In this document: piece after piece, positions 45,739 through 58,600 of the stretch
Position numbering within the stretch: the stretch's first letter is position 1
Layout: each line of letters starts with the position of its first letter
Assembly (NCBI GenBank): GCA_907165065.1
Contig: OU015527.1
Span: 24,937,686 to 25,001,685 of the forward strand
DNA: 64,000 nt
Direction: 5' to 3'
DNA from: Caprimulgus europaeus
Lineage: Eukaryota > Chordata > Aves > Caprimulgiformes > Caprimulgidae
Translations under genes and position numbers: made by a program
The notes under the pieces: generated by a model
Database searches by the model: none
Seen by the model: the letters and a program-made list of their open reading frames with translations, nothing else
What the model was told of the DNA's origin: nothing

Positions 45739-48009
45739 ACTTTCTTTCAGTATAAAATCTCAACTTAATTTTATTCTAATTATGACTGTAACAAGTACAA
45801 AATTTGCAGTTATCTTCATCTTTAAAGGCTGCATTCAGAATTACCAGCCTTTACTCTTTGGGATTTATTTTTCTTTTTCTTTTATTTAAAAAAAAAATCA
45901 CAATTCCTGGAGACATCTGAGGGATAATATCGACTTCTATTTTTAAGGCTTTGTAGCAGAAATCACTTGGAAAAAGTTAGTGAGGTACATCCAAGACCCA
46001 GGAGCCAGTGGCTAAATAAAACATTCCTAAAATTCTTTATTATTTTAATAGTAGTAAAACAATTTTTTCAGATAGTCTTACAATTGAAGTCCTGATTTGG
46101 ACATTTTAATACTTCAAATCAACTAATCTGTCCCTTAAACTCCTACCATTAACTTTTCCCAGCAGGATTTTAGTATTATAACTGAACAATACATGGGCAT
46201 GGGAAAGTAATTGTCTTTGGCTGTGGCACCTTCATTTGCCAAATATTCATTCAACCTTAACAACAAAATTCACTCAGGTGTTTTGAACTGCAATGGCCCT
46301 GTTCAGGATCCTGTAAAGCAGGGAGGTAGAGTAGCCTCAGAAGCCCACTGCTCACTTTCAATCAGGGCACACAACTGAGGCTGTTGTTGTGAGCTTCACA
46401 GCCACCATAGCCAGCTCTCTCTTCCTGGGTTTTCACTGTGTTGCTGACCTTTTCCCTTGGCCACCCTTCCCCTCACATCCTTTGGGGCCCAATTTCACAC
46501 TCACCTTTGTGTCTGGGAAACTTTTAGCTCCACACTGCACCACAGGCTCTTCCAATTGAAAAAGTAATGCAACATATTAAAAATTTTTCCCAGAATTACA
46601 CATAAATCACATTACCTTGCAACTGGAGTGTGCTCTAAACATCTGCACAGGCAGTCAATAGCAGTTACCATGGCTCCGCTAATGCACAGAAATGTGTTAA
46701 TCCTCTGCAACTCAATTGACTGTCTGAGCTGTAGATGTCCTCTGTAAGTAAATTGACATATTTTACAGTTAATGATGCCAGAACTACAAAGAAACACAAA
46801 TGCAGTGATCAGGCATAATAACACAGGTTTAAGCTATTTTAGTAAGAAATGCACATTGTTAGTTGTCTGAATAGCACTGTAACAGACTGAAATAAGAATT
46901 CACTCAGAATTAGAGCAAGGTACTATCTCACCTTCTGTCCATTGCAAGCATTTAGCCACTTCACTTTAGTCCACCATTGACATTGCTAGCTAAAAAAAAA
47001 GGACTATGACTGCCATATTCTGATAATTTTTATAAAAGTCATCCATAACTTTAATACCCATAACTTTAATATTGCATTCTCCCATTCTCCAGAGAGCTAA
47101 AAGTGACCTGCAAGAATACTTAGCAGTATCTTTAGTGCTTTGAGATGGTCACAGAACAGCTCATAAAGACTAAGATGCAGGATACGAAATCAAGAGGAAA
47201 AACAGAAAAGTAAAGAACAGAACACAAAATTCCCTATTGTCTGTAAAATTTACTCCATTCAGAAAAAATCAAGTCAAAGAATCATGTAGCAAATGCTAGG
47301 TCTTACACTCATTTGTGTTCTTTTGTACCATTTCAGACAGTTCTATGTCATTCTTTGATGTTAGAATTATTCCTTGAAGATAATGTAATGAAAAAGATAT
47401 ATTTTGCACTTATATTTTCCTCAATATACATGCTTATTATAAAATACAAAGTAATCCAAAACTATCAAATGTATTTTTTTAATTAAGTAGCATGACACAG
47501 ATGACAATTTCAGAGTAGATTATTATTTTAAGTCAGGACTCCATTAGGCAGTCTAAAATTTTGATCTTGTGACATGTTATTACTGCATGTTATTACTACA
47601 CAACGACATCTTAGGCACATTGCTGGAAAATGCTGGCTATAATATCTCTTGCTAGATTTTTACACTGCAGAACTAGGTAGTTGTCAATTGACCTCACTAG
47701 AATTATGATAAGGCCTTATACAGCATTTCTTATTAATCAATATCACCTGCAGTCAGCATTAACACGTTCAAAACATGAACGCTGCTATTCATATTCAACA
47801 TTAAAAAATCATTATGTCAATTGCTTTAAAGAATGTCTGCAACAGAATTTCTTCCCATGATGTTCAGCTTGTCTATAACACTAACAAGCTTTATTTGCCC
47901 TAAATCGGACTGGTGTAGTTTGCTGTGCAACTCAGGCAACCTAAACATGTGTAATGACATATTTTTATTTATACGAACACTAGGAGGAAATTTTTCCATT
48001 CCTACACAG
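45739..48009. other. Unique AT-rich DNA, no gene seen
   Basis: About 2.3 kb; a GC-moderate patch at 46290-46550 has no recognisable coding content. A 13-base tandem pair (CATGTTATTACT) lies near 47574-47599. Confidence 0.5.
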
Positions 48010-48610
48010 TGCCCACAGTGGAACAGGTTTGCTGGCAGGACTTATGACCCTGTACTGAAGCAATTCCTGAAGGACTGCACTAGGTGGAATGGACCCACTT
48101 TGGAGTAGACTGTGAAGAACTGCAGCCCCAGGGAAAGACCCACAATTGGGTTGGTGGAAAACTGTCTCCAGTGAGAGATACTCCATGCTGGAGCAAGGGA
48201 ACAGTGTGAGGAGTCCCCCTACCTGAGGAGGAAGGAGCGCAGATATAACGTGTAATGAACTGACCACAACCCCAATTCCCTGTACCCCTGCATCAGTCAG
48301 GGGTAGGAGGTAGAGAAAACTGGGAGTGAAGCTGAGCCTGGGAAGAAGGGAGAGGTACGGGGAAGGTGTTTCAACATTTGGTTTTATTTCTTATTACTTT
48401 ATTCTGATTTGATTCTAAATAAATTAAACTCATTTCCCCCAGTCGAGTCTGTTTTGCCTATGACAGTAATTGGTGAGTGATGTCTCTCTGTCCTTATATA
48501 GACTCATGAGCCTTTCATTATATTTCCTCTTCCCTGTCCAGTTGAGGAGGGGGAGTGAGAGAGGGGTTTGGTGGGCACCCGGCGTCCAGCCAAGATCAAA
48601 CCATCACACA
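48010..48610 (+). mobile_element. Solo LTR (ERVL-like), plus orientation, 5'-truncated
   Basis: Same family as the LTR at 10.6 kb. Shared blocks: CACAGTGGAACAGGTTTGC with GGCAGGACTTATGACCCTG, GTGAAGCTGAGCCTGGGAAG, the AAATAAATTAAACTCATTTC segment, GTCTGTTTTGCCTATGACAG and GGTGAGTGATG. It ends in AAACCATCACA. The U3 start is missing. Confidence 0.8.
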
Positions 48611-51600
48611 AACTGAAAATAGAATACCACATATTGAGGGATTACGCCAGTCTAGCTCCTTTTTAGCACATAAAAACAGACAAAAAAAGTTTATTAATAC
48701 AAATAAAAGACCTCAAAGGATATTTGTTTCCAAATCACAACAGTGTATCCTAGTCAAAACTCTTGTTGACCTCCTAATCCTGAGGGGTGTTGAGAACAAT
48801 TAATATTAGTTGCTGACATGCACTGGGTTCATCATATATATGACTCATCAGCAACCCACACCCAATAGTTCTGGCAGTGCATTTGAGCAGACAATGTTCC
48901 TCCTTTCTAGATATCAGAAACTGAATATGGCTAAAGAACCACAAATGCATCACTTAACCTCATGCCCCTATCACATCATAATTCTGAAGAGGATAAATTA
49001 TAAAGGCAAACAGCAATAAAATTTTAGGACAATCTCACCAGTGCTGTGTCCAAAGGCAAGCAATTTGGGGTCCTTTTAGTATACAGTAGGCATAAAATTT
49101 CAGTGGGCTGGGTCCAATGTTTAACTGTGAGTGTTATTGAGTCCCACCTGGTTTCTTCTCTCCAAGAATTGCCAGGGAAAGGTGCTGAAGTGCCATCCTT
49201 TGTGGTTTTCATGAGGAATCTGAGGAAGGCCTGGATGAAGCAGAAAAGCGGAGCTGGAAAAATATCTTCTTATTTGCATACTCTCCTGCAAGATAGATAA
49301 CACAATAAGTAAAAAAACCATCTTTTAGGACTATTTTAAGGGAAACTATGCACTGGAAGGTGTGGTGTGCTTGCAGATCATAGATTTAAGAGGATGGTTT
49401 TTCTTTTATGAATTTGAAATATAATTCATCTCAAACTTCTGTGTTTAAACACTAACTCTACTGGACAACATTAATATTTCATAGGCAAATACAAGGATGT
49501 TGAAACTCCTCTGGGAGAAAAGACAAAAGTTACATAAAGTCTGAATTACGCTTCATGAGGTTTGACTCTGGATAGCAGGCTCCAGCAATCTTATTAGCTT
49601 GAAGCAGGACTCATAAATCTTATTATGGAGTTTCCTTAGCTCATCAACAAGGGATGTCCATGTAGAAAGCAGCCCATGCCTTGATTTCTACAAACATGAG
49701 GTCCCCATATACATAGCCCCTAAAGGCCTTAAGCCGAAACTTCCACTTACAGCATGTCTGCATTGTGTCATACTCCACCAGGAGCCGATGTGCAAATACC
49801 ATGTTTCCATTTTTAAAGTCTGAAAAATGTCACAAAAAGCTTTTGGCATTTACATGACTCAGACAATAGCGCTTACACCCTCTACTTCTCTCTGCAGATA
49901 ATTTCTAATGTTCAGTACATAAAGACAGCAGGAAATTGGGAATAACTATTAAAATAAAAACTGAAGCATAGCCATTAAAGTACAGCAGATTATTAAAAAA
50001 AGAGTCTTTAAAATGACATTATTGATAGGTATTGCTTAAAAAGTGAAAATCAAAATGTAATGCACTTAAACAACAAATGGACTTTATACCCATAGGAGCT
50101 GATTTACTAAAATTCAGCCCTGCAACACAGTACAAATTAGTGCATCTGCATAAGTGCGATTTTCACCCATGTCTTTATAAAAGGAAATCTGATAGAAGTA
50201 GGTCTTTGTCCTTTTTCCATGTAGCATTTCTTGAATTACCATATTCAAAAAGTTGTGATACTGTGTATTTTCTTCCTTTAGTACTTTAAAAGAAACAAAT
50301 TAATAATACACTAGTTTCATATCTGGACCTGATTTAAAGAGTTTGGTGCACGGTTTGATATGTGGGTGTATGTGCACATATGCAGAAGCAGTGCACATGG
50401 CAGAAGGACGAGTATAAATTCACTGCTGTATTGCCGTTACTACTATTCACCAAGCCAAACACAACAGACACACTTCAGAGAAAGCAGAGTTTAGTTTTCC
50501 ATTCTTCAACTGCCTCACATATCTTCTGCAATTGCCCAGCATATTTCTGCTCTCACATATTTTTCTGATAAAGACAGAGTAACATCTATAAATTGTAAGT
50601 CTCACACTACTGTTCTGGATTTTCATATGAGGAATTAATGAGGCTGTTTTGACTTTAAGACAGAAAAGGGCTTTCGAGAATTTTGAAAAGCTGAAGTTCA
50701 GTTTAGATGTCTGGCAAGCAGAGAATCTATTTATTTCTGGAAAGGAGCAGGTCAGACTTTTAGCTGAAGTGTACTTTAGGTATGTAAGAGATACAAGGTA
50801 CCAATTAACTTTATAAAGGTTGAGCAGTGTGGAAGAAGCAAAAAAAATAATTTAATTCCCTCAGTGCTTATTTAGATCATTTTCTTTTAATATTATACAT
50901 TGACTAGTAACATGATGACTGTTAGCCACTGGCAACATACATTCTACATACAGAATAGAAAAGTAATTTGGCTACTCAGTTTGTGTGGGATTCATCACCA
51001 CCTCCAAAAGAAGTAGAAGAGAAAAGCTAGTTTCAAATGTCAAAATGGTGAATGAGCATCACTGATTTATTTGTCAGCCATACTTAGCATTCAATGACTC
51101 ACCTTATTAGTAGTAACACTGTTTAATTCCCTATTCTCTGTGAAGGATGTCCAAGCAGGACTTGCTCTAAATTTCATAAACAGTATTGATTAAATTTGGA
51201 ACTGAAGTTAGAGTGTTCTAGTGGAATTTTGCAGTTTACCTGTCAAATCTTTCTCCACAGCTCATGAGTGTTTTCATCTCCTATTTTAAATGGAAAAAAT
51301 TTCAGGAAGGGAAAAGCAGCTGAATATAAGCAAAAATAAGAAAGGGAGATGGACAGAAACAGCTCAGTAACATACATTATTTAGCAAATGAAGTACATGG
51401 TAAATGTACACAATGTTCAACAAGCACAGAAAAGACAGACAAAGATAGATGGTTCTGAGTCTGTGTATCGCAGTCAATGTAGACATTGCTTCTCATTGTG
51501 ATAATCAATGCAAATTCAGTTGATGCTATGATGCTAACCTTCATTCTGAAGGTGTGAAGCCATAGACAAAGGCATGACTGATTTAAACCAGAGACATTGA

Positions 51601-54600
51601 ATTTCTAATTTCCTTTTGGAGGACTCAAATCACATTTAAAAAAAAAAAAGTTTTCTCTTACACCTAATTTTTCATGTTTTATATCATCTGTATGGTTGTT
51701 AGAAAGGCAGAAAAGTTGGAACATTTGTGACTGGGAGATATAGCTCACAATAAAGATCTTTCTAGCTTTATAAGACTATTGTTCTTTATATGGTAGCTAT
51801 CTCACAAAAATATCAATCATTGGAAAAAAAAGCAAGAGGATTGAAAGGTTTTTGGTTAAAGGTTTAGGTTAAAAATAACAGGCTCCAGAGTACCATCTTA
51901 TTCTTGTAAAATCATGCTACACTGCCTGCATCATGATGTCATGACTTTCTGGCCTGGACATCTGCCACCTGAGGTATATTTGTTCTTACTCCCAGGAGAC
52001 CAAAAATTAATAAGTCAAGAGGCATTTTGTAACACAAAGTGAAAATAATGAATTCAGTAATAAGTCTATGAAGGAGTTAAATATATGTGATTTCCTAAGT
52101 GTCAAAAAATCTATGTATAAAAATAGGCAAGTTTCCAAGACAGTAGAAATCCACAAGTTGGTAAATGTCAAGAGGGGAAAAAAGATACAGAAATAGACAC
52201 TAGCCTGTAAACTATAGAAAATGTGCAACTATGCAATATCAAGCATAAAGGGTGTCAAAGGATATGTGTTCATAAGATTCATAAGAGAAGAAAACAGTGG
52301 ATTTGATATGATTTTTGCATTACCTTACTGTGTAATACCTGTTACAGACACTCCTCATAACACTTTATTGCTGGAAAGTTCCCAGAGGTAAATTTAGAAA
52401 GGATCACAGAATAAAAGGCCTATTATTATAATTCCAGTAAGCATAAAATAAATAAATTTTTGCACAGAAGTGAGCATTCTGCCTCTACTTGTAATATAAT
52501 ATAACCCCAGATGTTTAGCTGATGTTAAGCCTGAAACACAAAACTGTTTGTTTTTTGTTTCTGGGGGTTTTTTTTGTTGACAGTGGTAAATTACAAAACT
52601 GTTTGTTCATATAGAATGATATGAACATTTTTTATTTAGTTATAGTAATTCTAAGTAATATAGAGCTCTGAAATAGCACAGCTCAAAGACACAAATTCTA
52701 AACTGATAAATTATCCAGAATTATTTATAGCAGAGCTGGCAGAAATTTAAATGGAGAAAAACAAGTCAGTTGACCTACAATTTTTAAACAAATAATTCTA
52801 TGAATTTGCAAAAAGCAAGAGAACTCAGAGGACTTAAAGACTACATCAATTATATTAATCTTTCTACCAGAAGGCCTGATCCTTTAAAAACTAAAATACA
52901 TGCATAAATTTACATAGGTGGCTATTTCTAGCCAAATGGAGTGCAAATTTAAATCAGGTGAGTTGAACAGATAATCTAGGATGTTCGGATAAGTTTCTAT
53001 AAGATCTGGACATAGCAGAGAAGAATAAAAGGACCAAGAAGTGAAGCTGTAACAGAGTCATCAAGTTACAAATTTTTTGGCATTATTTGTTTAGGTGTTT
53101 ATATGCATATCTGTCTGCCACCCACTAACTCTGGAGTGTAAACACATCCATCTGATATAAGCAGTAAAAAGTGGAAAGATAATGAAGGTCCTGAAGTTCT
53201 ATGGAACTGAGCACCTTGCTAGACAGGAATCAAGGACTCATATTCCAGCATACCCAGGAATAAAAGGCTGTGCACTGAGTCAGTCTCACTCCCTGAATCC
53301 TGGTTGTCCATATTCACATGACACCACATATCCTCCAGAATATGGGAGGGAGGTGAGCAGCAATCTGTTTCTCTCAGAAACAGATTCAGTGCAGTCACAT
53401 GCGAAACCAGATACCATTAGACCCAATATACATGATAAAGCTGTTGAAGATCCATGTATATACCTACTCTTCACTTCAAACTCAAGAATAAGCTGTTCAA
53501 ATTACATCATTTAATTACATCATTTGGGCATCTTAGTAACTCAGTTCTTCATCATTAATACAAGGGACTAATTCTAAACATCAGTGACAAGGTCAAGGTT
53601 AGGTCAAGAATGAATTATGACTAAGAAAATGCCAGAGTCACTGTGTTTGACATTTTTTGTTTGGTTCTTTTCCTTCTTTTATAAAAGCAGCAGGGTTATA
53701 TGACAAAGTCATTGTTGACTGCAAGTTTTTAAATATGCCTTATCAAAGACAAACAATTTATTATATTTCTAACATTATTTCATGTGGGAAAAATAATAAT
53801 TAGCTGTACCAAATTATCACCTGTCCCAGGAAACTAGTTTCAGCTGCTGTCAAGTGTTTGTCTCAATTGGTCTTCCTTTCCCACATTCTGAATGACAGTT
53901 TTTAAATTAATAGCAACTTTACATCATACATAAAAGACAACTAAAAAATAAAAACCACACAAACATGTTGCTAGCTGAAGATTTTGACCACATTGTCGTT
54001 CAAAAAAAGATTAGTGTATAACTTGCACATCCGAAATATGCCATTTCTCACTCCTCAAGACTGGGTAGCTATAACTCATAACTTAAAGCAAGACGTTCAA
54101 AGGCTTTCACACGTGATCTTTGAACAACATCCTAAAATATTGATGCTATCTATTTTTACTGTCAACTTGCTAAAGAATAAGATTCTTTTTACAACACAAA
54201 ATTTCAGAGTTGACAACATATTTTTTACTCGAGTGTGATGTCTTCAGGCTTTGGCAGTGGCTTTAATTCATTATAATTATTTCAAAGGGCTACATTTTAG
54301 CACTGAGTGCCATAAGTTAGCACTAGACTCAAAAACTGTCAACTCTAATCCATTTTGAGTTTGATGAGGGCTTTTTTCCTTATATTTTTCTGGTGTGAAG
54401 ATGCATATTTCCTTTAAAATGAAACAACTCAAGATTTTGTTACTCTTAAGCAATACTTTAATCAACAAACCTTTTTTTGTCCAATGTGTACAAGCCAGGG
54501 TTGGGCTGAAAGAGGACAACTTCAGTCCAACAGTCTGTGAAGGACTTTGCAAAAAGCTTGCAGCCAGTGTTGTAAAAGCCATTTAAAGCCATGAGTTAAG

Positions 54601-55347
54601 GATAGAAAATAAAATAAATTAGAAGTTAAATGAAACAGAATGAAAGTAGGTGGGAAACTTTCTAAGGTAATCTGAGTTTCTATGAAAAATCAGCCATAGA
54701 ATACACTAATTGGAAATAGGTCTTTGTGGATTTTTTTTTTTTTTTTTCTTCAGGTTGGGAATGTGGGATGAAGTACTGAAGTAAAAGCCCTGATGAGACT
54801 GAAGTGCCTTATGGAGAGAGATGTTTCAGCTACTAAAATGTTAAGAATATTATTTCTATTTCCTCTCGTTCCCATTGTGAGCAACCCCAGACTGCATAAA
54901 ACAGTGAAAGTGTACATTGGCCAACAGTGATTAAGAAAAGGTATTGACAAGAGACATATCACTTATTCTGCTGTGACAAGAAAATTAAACTTGAGTACTT
55001 AGCCAGTTTACAGTAACACCATGGCAGCAGTCCTTCTGGTAGAAAGAGTGTGGATGGTGAGATACTTATAATCGGTGGATTTTGACTGTTCCTCCTCTGA
55101 GGTGAAAGTCACTTCAGCCACTTTCTCCACTACATAGTAGGAATTTTTATACAAACATTACTCTGCATTTTTATTTTAGCTCCTTTGTGACATAAATATT
55201 GGGGAAGGAGCCACTACTAAGGAGAATAAACTAATATTTGTTGTGCTAATTATTTACAGACAATATCAGTATGGGCCGCATACTGTGTTGAGTTATCAAG
55301 AATGCAAACAGCGAGAGGAAGGATGTGAGCTTCTGCCTTTGTTTGGC
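48611..55347. other. Unique AT-rich DNA, no gene established
   Basis: About 6.7 kb. A 69-base open segment at 49751-49819 (minus strand) has splice-like flanks (see findings). A T run lies at 54729-54747. No coding family recognised. Confidence 0.5.
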
Positions 55348-55640
55348 ATGGGTGAGGCCACATCTCTAGTGCTCTGCCCTGTTCTGCACTCCCTAGCACA
55401 AGTACATTCACTTATTAGTGCTAGTCCAGAGGAGGATCACAAAGATGTTTATGGAGCTGGACTGTCTGCTGCAGGAAGAGAAGCTGAGAGAATTGGGCTT
55501 TTTAGCTTGAAGAGGAGAAGTTTAAAGGGGACCTTACTGGTCTCTGGACCTATCCAGAGCCTCTAACTTGAGCAGGAGGTTGAACTATATGATTTTTGAA
55601 CAACTCTTTAAAAAAAAATTATTCTAATATTTCACTCTAT
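55348..55640 (+). mobile_element. Old CR1 LINE scrap
   Basis: Plus-strand remnant of the CR1 C-terminal coding region: GTGAGGCCACATCTCTAGTG, then text equivalent to the conserved [10 protein letters not shown] and [15 protein letters not shown] stretches (here AERIGLFSLKRRSLKGTLL). A decayed 3' segment, GGTTGAACTATATGATTTTT, follows. Very diverged, with an A run near 55610. Confidence 0.75.
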
Positions 55641-58600
55641 GAATAAATGTGAAAAATATAAGCTGCACAGGGGTAATCAGCAAACAAAAGAGGCTTTGTC
55701 AATCAATTTAATCATAAATAATTATTTGCCCAGCTGTGTGACAACCTGCCAGTTTAATCTCACCCTAAATGACTTTCAAGAATTCTAAATTGAATCAAGA
55801 CTGAATTTTCTCAAACTTGCTCCATGTTAAGTATATAGTGCTATGCTATTCATCAGACTGACAAAGCCTGTAAAACTTGACAAGTCTACACATGATTTAA
55901 ACATGTAGGGAGTTATGATCTCATCAAACATCGTATGTAAGACTTAATAATAAAGATATATTAATCTATTTAGAAATTAAGATCTGGTTCACTTGACTGG
56001 TGTTTTCTAGACACCATGAGCTCCCATTGTGAATTGTGTAAGTCTAAACTTAACAAAGCTGCCTTAACAAGCAGAAATAATGACACATGTCTGTTCTGGT
56101 TTCATGTATGCAAATCCTTTGGCTCTGAGAATGAAATATTTTATTAACAATAAATGTACTACCACCATAGGCCTTTGAAATCAATTCTTGCTTCTTGTTT
56201 CATTTTCCAGTTACATAAGGTAGGGATTTTTTATTTCAGTTTACCTGGCAGTTCAACAAACAGTTTTCCTCCTAAACTTGTTCTTCACATTTTACATCTA
56301 CCATTATCCATCCATTCCTACTATAATTATTGCCCAGGCTTTTATAAATGACTCATACAGAATGAACATCAAACATATGCACTCATTTCTGCTGTTTTAT
56401 AAAGAACCATTTTTGTTGGCTGGTGACATAAAACATTTGTGACAACCTGTTAAAAAATACAATTTGCCCAGCAAATTTCATAGAGAAGAGTCTGTCAAAA
56501 TAGCCATCAACAAATATGGAAAAAAAAAAAAAAAAACCCTTAGGGAGTTCTTTCATATATTTCAAGGGATAGGAAACTCTTTCAAGTTTGTAGGTCAAAG
56601 GCTACATATAGAGAGCAGAGTATGAGTCAGTCAGAGGAAACGGTGCAGAGATCCAGAGAGTTTCATGTTTCCCCTCACCTCTCTGCTGATCCTTAGTTGC
56701 CTATTTTTTCATAGGAATGTTAGAGAAGACAGGTTTAATAGAGACATAGGGGGAAGGCACAGCCACAAAGGAAGTATGTGAAATAGGACCCTGCCCAACA
56801 GAACAAGACAAAGGAAATGCTTTCCTCCACCTCTGTAATCCAACTGTGCCCAGAACAGTGCTTTGGCTACAACAGGTGGTTTTATGGCTTCACATAACTT
56901 TTTTGCCCTTCCCCATAAAATCATGGAGGCCAAACAGGTCCTCAACCCAAATTATAGATGTAATAGTCACTGAACAAGTTTGAGGATACTTTGACTAGTG
57001 TAAGCACAGAGCACCACTGACTGCATTACAGTACCAGATACACAAGGGTTAGAAAGATATGGGCCCCTCAAACTACATTAATTCCTGGAAAAAGAATGGA
57101 GCTCTAAAAATTTTTCATATGTAATGCAGTATTTTTACACCTTTCTTCTTCTTTACCTTTATGCCTTCTTTCACTTTTTGTCTCACCTCTTTCCTTATAT
57201 TATTTAGAATAATATACAGACTTAGAGGGACGATGAGCTCTAAGACCAGTAGAAAGTAAACTGTACATGCTTGTCAACTGCCAAATTTTTTCCCTAATCT
57301 TTCCTCTGTTTTAATCCATGGTAAACATGAGATTTCAGGGTCGCTTATGTTCACTTTCATGTCCACTTAAAGCAGAGTTTTAAAAAAGTGTTATTCTCCA
57401 AGGTCATTTTCCAACTACCAGATGGCCACTAAGGTCAATTAGCATTAGACTCCATGTAAACAGCCATAATCCTTTTGCATCAGCCCAGAAAAAGGCTTAC
57501 ATACTATTTTAATGGTATTTTACCGTATTTTGCTAGAAGGTTTAATCAAAACCAACATTCATTAGGAGGGGAAAAAATGAGATTTTTCCTTTGCATAACT
57601 ACATAGAACATGCTGCCATGTAACAGCCTGGTAAACCATACTTGTTTTGTTTTGATATTTACTTTGGTGGCTTATAAAGAACATAGAATGTACTCATTTA
57701 CTTTCAGATATTAGGTCAGACAAATACGTAATTTTCTTTCTATATAGTACTGATCTGTATCTACCAAACTTCAGATGATACACAAATTAATCAGGCTGTG
57801 TGTCAGTAGTTGGAAAATGCTTCAGACTGCTGCTACAGTGCTATATCAGTACCGGTATGCTAAAGTTATAAAGTCATATTAATAAAAATATAGATTTTTT
57901 TTTCTGAAACCACACAGATCACAGTACACTCAAGAACTCCAATAAATTGTATTTCAGATTGTCTGAGTGAACTCTACTGTCACAATCCTACTGATCAAGT
58001 ATGCTGTTCTACAAATGTATTGAAATCAAAGTGGAAAAATTGTTTTTACCATGTCATAAAAGTGCCATTCTTTTGTCTGTTAAACAGACAAAACTGCCAA
58101 ACTTTTGTCTGTTTGACAGTCTCTTTTTCAAGAGAAGACCACACAAGCAAGAAATTTCAAAGTATTCTCGAGGTGCGTTACAGTGGACTATATACCATGA
58201 CCTAGTGTCTGCCATAGGTCATACCTAAGCTAAATCAATTCTATTAATTTCCTCACTCACATGAGCAAATCACTTGTAAATGTGAAAGGAAAGGGAAACT
58301 TTAAATTAAAGACTAAGATCACCACTTCTGAAATGGCATTAATATACAGAATGACATTTTCAAAGATAAGCAAAATGTATGTTCGTTAAACAACAAAACA
58401 GTGTCAAGCTACAGTACATAAAAGGAAAGAACGAGTTCACTTTTTCTCTTATTTCTGGCTTGCATAAAACATCAGAGAAAACTGTGAAATGCAAAGATAT
58501 GATGTAAAATCCTTATTAATCAATGAGTGGCTGATCTCTTCTTAGAATCACTAATGAATCTGAACATCTACATCATAGTAACTAAGCTCTTGGTTACTGA

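Noticed and set aside
45350-45889. Frames of 130-179 codons across 45.4-45.8 kb
   Set aside because: Translations of the GGGGAA and AGAGG arrays, with no conserved domain.
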